DNA of 49,002 nucleotides. Origin: Myxococcales bacterium. Its GTDB lineage: Bacteria; Myxococcota; UBA796; SXON01. The stretch covers positions 1 through 49,002 of the forward strand of contig SHYX01000035.1 in assembly GCA_009692585.1 (NCBI GenBank), read 5' to 3'. Every line of letters begins with the position of its first letter. The first letter of the stretch is position 1. Both the position numbers and the translations under genes were made by a program. The notes under the pieces were generated by a model. It was given only the letters and a program-made list of their open reading frames with translations. It was not told where the DNA came from and did no database searches. Below are positions 48,101-49,002 of this stretch, piece after piece.

Positions 48101-49002
48101 TTCAGCAGGATCGTGGGTCCCGCCGCATCGGGCGCGATCCGGGCAGAAAGCGCACATCCGAAGGCCAGGTCGGGGTCGGAGGGCTCGGCCTGGTGCACCT
48201 CGACCGCCAGGACGTTGAGACCGCGCACCAACGCCTCGGCGGAGAGCTCGGCGGAGAACCGTGCCGCGTCGCCGACCGAAGCGCTGGCCAGCGTCGTAGC
48301 GTCGACGGCGCCGGTGGGCATGTTCTCCCGATGCACCTCCACGCCGTTGAGGGTCAGCACGGCGCCATCGTCGAGCCAGCACGCGATGGACAACGACGCC
48401 GAGCCCGGCTCCGCGTCGAAGGAAAAGGTGGTGCGAAAGGGGATGGTGGTCGGGATCGGGTCCAGCTCGGTGGTCCCACGCGCACCGAGCAACGGCGCCG
48501 TGGATCGGAACAGCGCGTAGGTGTTCTCGCTGTTGGTCACCGAGTCGTTGGCGAAGGTGTCGGCCCAGACGAACCGGGTGCCGTCGCTGAAGGCACCCGA
48601 TACCGCCCAGCCCCACGGAACCGAGCTTCGGTCGGCCTCGACCGCGGGGGCGACCCACGACGCGGCGGCGTTGGCCGCCTCGATGAGCACGCGCAGCGCC
48701 TCGTCTCCCGGCGGCGGGTCCGGGGGCGTCGTCCCGGGGCAAGCGCCGGTCGGGCCGAGCACCCACTCGAAGCTGGCGGCGTCGGTACCCACGATCTCGT
48801 CGGGAAACTCGACTTCGGCGATGGTCATCTGGGGGCTGATCGAGTCCCCCGGCGCCTCCCAGGCGGCGATGTACAGGTGATCCTCGGCGGTCACCACAAC
48901 GTCGAAGCCTTCGGCGGTCGTCCAGTCGCCGTCGGCGTCCTGCCCGACGAGGCGCAGCTCGCTCCCATCGGCGCCCCCGAGGTAGATCCCGTAGTAGTTG
49001 TC
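45112..49002 (-). CDS. Exported CotH-kinase protein with lamin-tail domains, partial (N-terminus beyond right edge)
   Basis: The frame is open to the right edge, so the true start and signal peptide are outside; 1296 residues are seen. From the edge: an acidic segment with DNYYGIYLGGADGSELRLVG; a beta-sandwich region (about 140-285) with LDDGAVLTLNGVEVHREN; lamin-tail domain 1 (about 295-415, ILLNEVAPGSDSPFWVEL); lamin-tail domain 2 (about 419-560, INEVQYHRAPLA ... EEWIELYNRGGQPVDLSGW); a carbohydrate-binding-like module (about 600-690); Ig-like segments; the CotH kinase-like domain (about 865-1165, with GVRAKGSERGRPE, DNYGSDGSQHNARFYV, VLYFPHDLDFFGSSS); and a C-terminal Ig-like tail. CotH proteins are atypical protein kinases. 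The domain mix indicates an extracellular or surface protein. Confidence 0.88.
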   Translation of the reverse strand, partial: DNYYGIYLGGADGSELRLVGQDADGDWTTAEGFDVVVTAEDHLYIAAWEAPGDSISPQMTIAEVEFPDEIVGTDAASFEWVLGPTGACPGTTPPDPPPGDEALRVLIEAANAAASWVAPAVEADRSSVPWGWAVSGAFSDGTRFVWADTFANDSVTNSENTYALFRSTAPLLGARGTTELDPIPTTIPFRTTFSFDAEPGSASLSIACWLDDGAVLTLNGVEVHRENMPTGAVDATTLASASVGDAARFSAELSAEALVRGLNVLAVEVHQAEPSDPDLAFGCALSARIAPDAAGPTILLNEVAPGSDSPFWVELLDVSGSAQDRGGMVLASAGGERVLPAGTLESGELLVVEDVGFPVATGDVLFLYSPDRSALLDAVRVQDRVRGRDSDSDELEWRVPRAATPGAPNVIDRVEDVVINEVQYHRAPLARQGEPVTAQDEEWIELYNRGGQPVDLSGWQLADAVTFTFPSGTILAPDSYLVVGNDAAALASAHPGIDVVGDVSGRLNNDSDRILLRDGYGNPADDIRYLDGGRWPEAADGGGSSLELRDARADNAVAESWAPSHEGGRSAWATYRYRGDAEPSAVGPDGAYHELVLGLLDRGEVLLDDVSVIEDPGGTPVELVQDGGFDDGGTWRRLGNHRHSELTADPDDSGNRVLRLVATGPSGHMHNHAETTLFRSISTREYEVSFRARWISGSNQLNSRLYFNRLPRTTLVELPSPSGTPGAPNSTVVENTGPTFDDLAQSVAVPAAYEAVSISVSAADPDGVAGVTLWSSVAGADFLAQAMTEVQPGRWVASLDGQAAGTIVQFYVEAEDDDGVGATFPAAGAASRALIKFDDGKAATNGLHNFRILMTEADSDWLHDDINLMSDDLVGATVVYDEAEVFYDVGVRAKGSERGRPEVARLGYGVSFRRDQPFRGSHTSVLIDRSEGVGYGQREVLLNLVMTHAGSVSGEYNDLTQALTPRSEHTGPAELQLDRFTDLVLDSQFKDGASGTLFEYELIYYPLTTDDGTPEGVKLPQPDSVVGTGLTDLGDDQEAYRWNFLIQNNEREDDYSGLVELCQDMDAVIDVEQWLRAFAFATLSGAVDNYGSDGSQHNARFYVRPEDQRVLYFPHDLDFFGSSSMSLVGNGDLARLLEEPANERSYYGHLQDIVGRAYNTAYLGRWCDQMAALLPAQDVAGNCAFIDARADWVMFGAGNAVTTRFPPLDFRITTGGGRDVSVANAEVIIEGEGWIDVRQITREGEALPLELTWVDAQSWQVTVPLVNGTNDVSLVATDLHGGVVGTDALVVTSTAP

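Noticed and set aside
1..49002. tRNA, rRNA, riboswitch or toxin-antitoxin/defence genes
   Set aside because: I looked for them in the gaps between genes and among the small frames and found none that I could support.

Overview
The window is high-GC DNA (roughly 70% by eye) from a member of the Myxococcota or a close deltaproteobacterial relative. The evidence is a C-terminal MYXO-CTERM sorting tail on one protein, several very large FG-GAP and MopE-type surface proteins, abundant GTG/TTG starts and a conserved core of housekeeping genes. No rRNA, tRNA, CRISPR array, phage or plasmid functions were seen. The genes at both window edges (MopE-like lipoprotein on the left, CotH/lamin-tail protein on the right) run off the window and are partial.

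Layout. 1-2.8 kb: two minus-strand lipoproteins, a frameshifted coding remnant between them, and a small plus-strand cytosolic protein. 2.9-9.0 kb: a plus-strand housekeeping operon, rplY-pth-rpsF-rplI-dnaB-mutS; rpsR (S18), usually between rpsF and rplI, is absent. 9.0-11.6 kb: a minus-strand block with a TPR protein carrying a dead zincin-like domain, a tail-anchored protein, a truncated cobS remnant and an EntD/Sfp-type phosphopantetheinyl transferase. 11.7-13.3 kb: a coupled trio of exported protein, 3-Cys ferredoxin and outer-membrane-barrel-like protein. 13.3-15 kb: mutM, a small membrane protein, and a truncated IS4-type insertion sequence. 15.2-22.3 kb: a coupled run of Ig-like/barrel protein, giant Ig-like lipoprotein, soluble histidine kinase and TPR protein. 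22.4-26.7 kb: an FG-GAP propeller + MopE repeat + MYXO-CTERM protein. 26.8-31.5 kb: a YgiQ-type radical SAM enzyme, a GT4 glycosyltransferase and, convergent, a HEAT-cyclophilin protein. 31.6-40.4 kb: an RNHCP protein, an FtsH-like protein without a protease domain, a membrane protein, then folP-cdaA-ybbR-glmM-pdxJ-nnrDE. 40.4-49 kb: a second FG-GAP lipoprotein, a radical-SAM-like protein lacking the catalytic cysteines, a GT9 heptosyltransferase-like protein and the CotH protein.

Genes are tightly packed. At least eleven junctions overlap as NTGA or TGATG, which suggests translational coupling, and three convergent pairs overlap by 12-20 nt at their 3' ends. The folate/c-di-AMP/amino-sugar cluster (folP, cdaA, ybbR, glmM) is the conserved locus where ftsH also normally sits, so the FtsH-like gene upstream occupies the usual ftsH position.

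The most unusual observations are: (1) three proteins that keep the fold of an enzyme but have lost catalytic residues (FtsH-like, radical-SAM-like, zincin-like); (2) a dispersed intergenic hairpin element ending in GTTAC(AT/GC)G, found three times, each time just upstream of a start codon, with base changes that preserve the stem; (3) a four-gene cell-surface/kinase operon without a response regulator; and (4) gene decay marks (cobS remnant, truncated IS, frameshifted fragment). All functional names come from motif and domain recognition by eye; no database search was possible.
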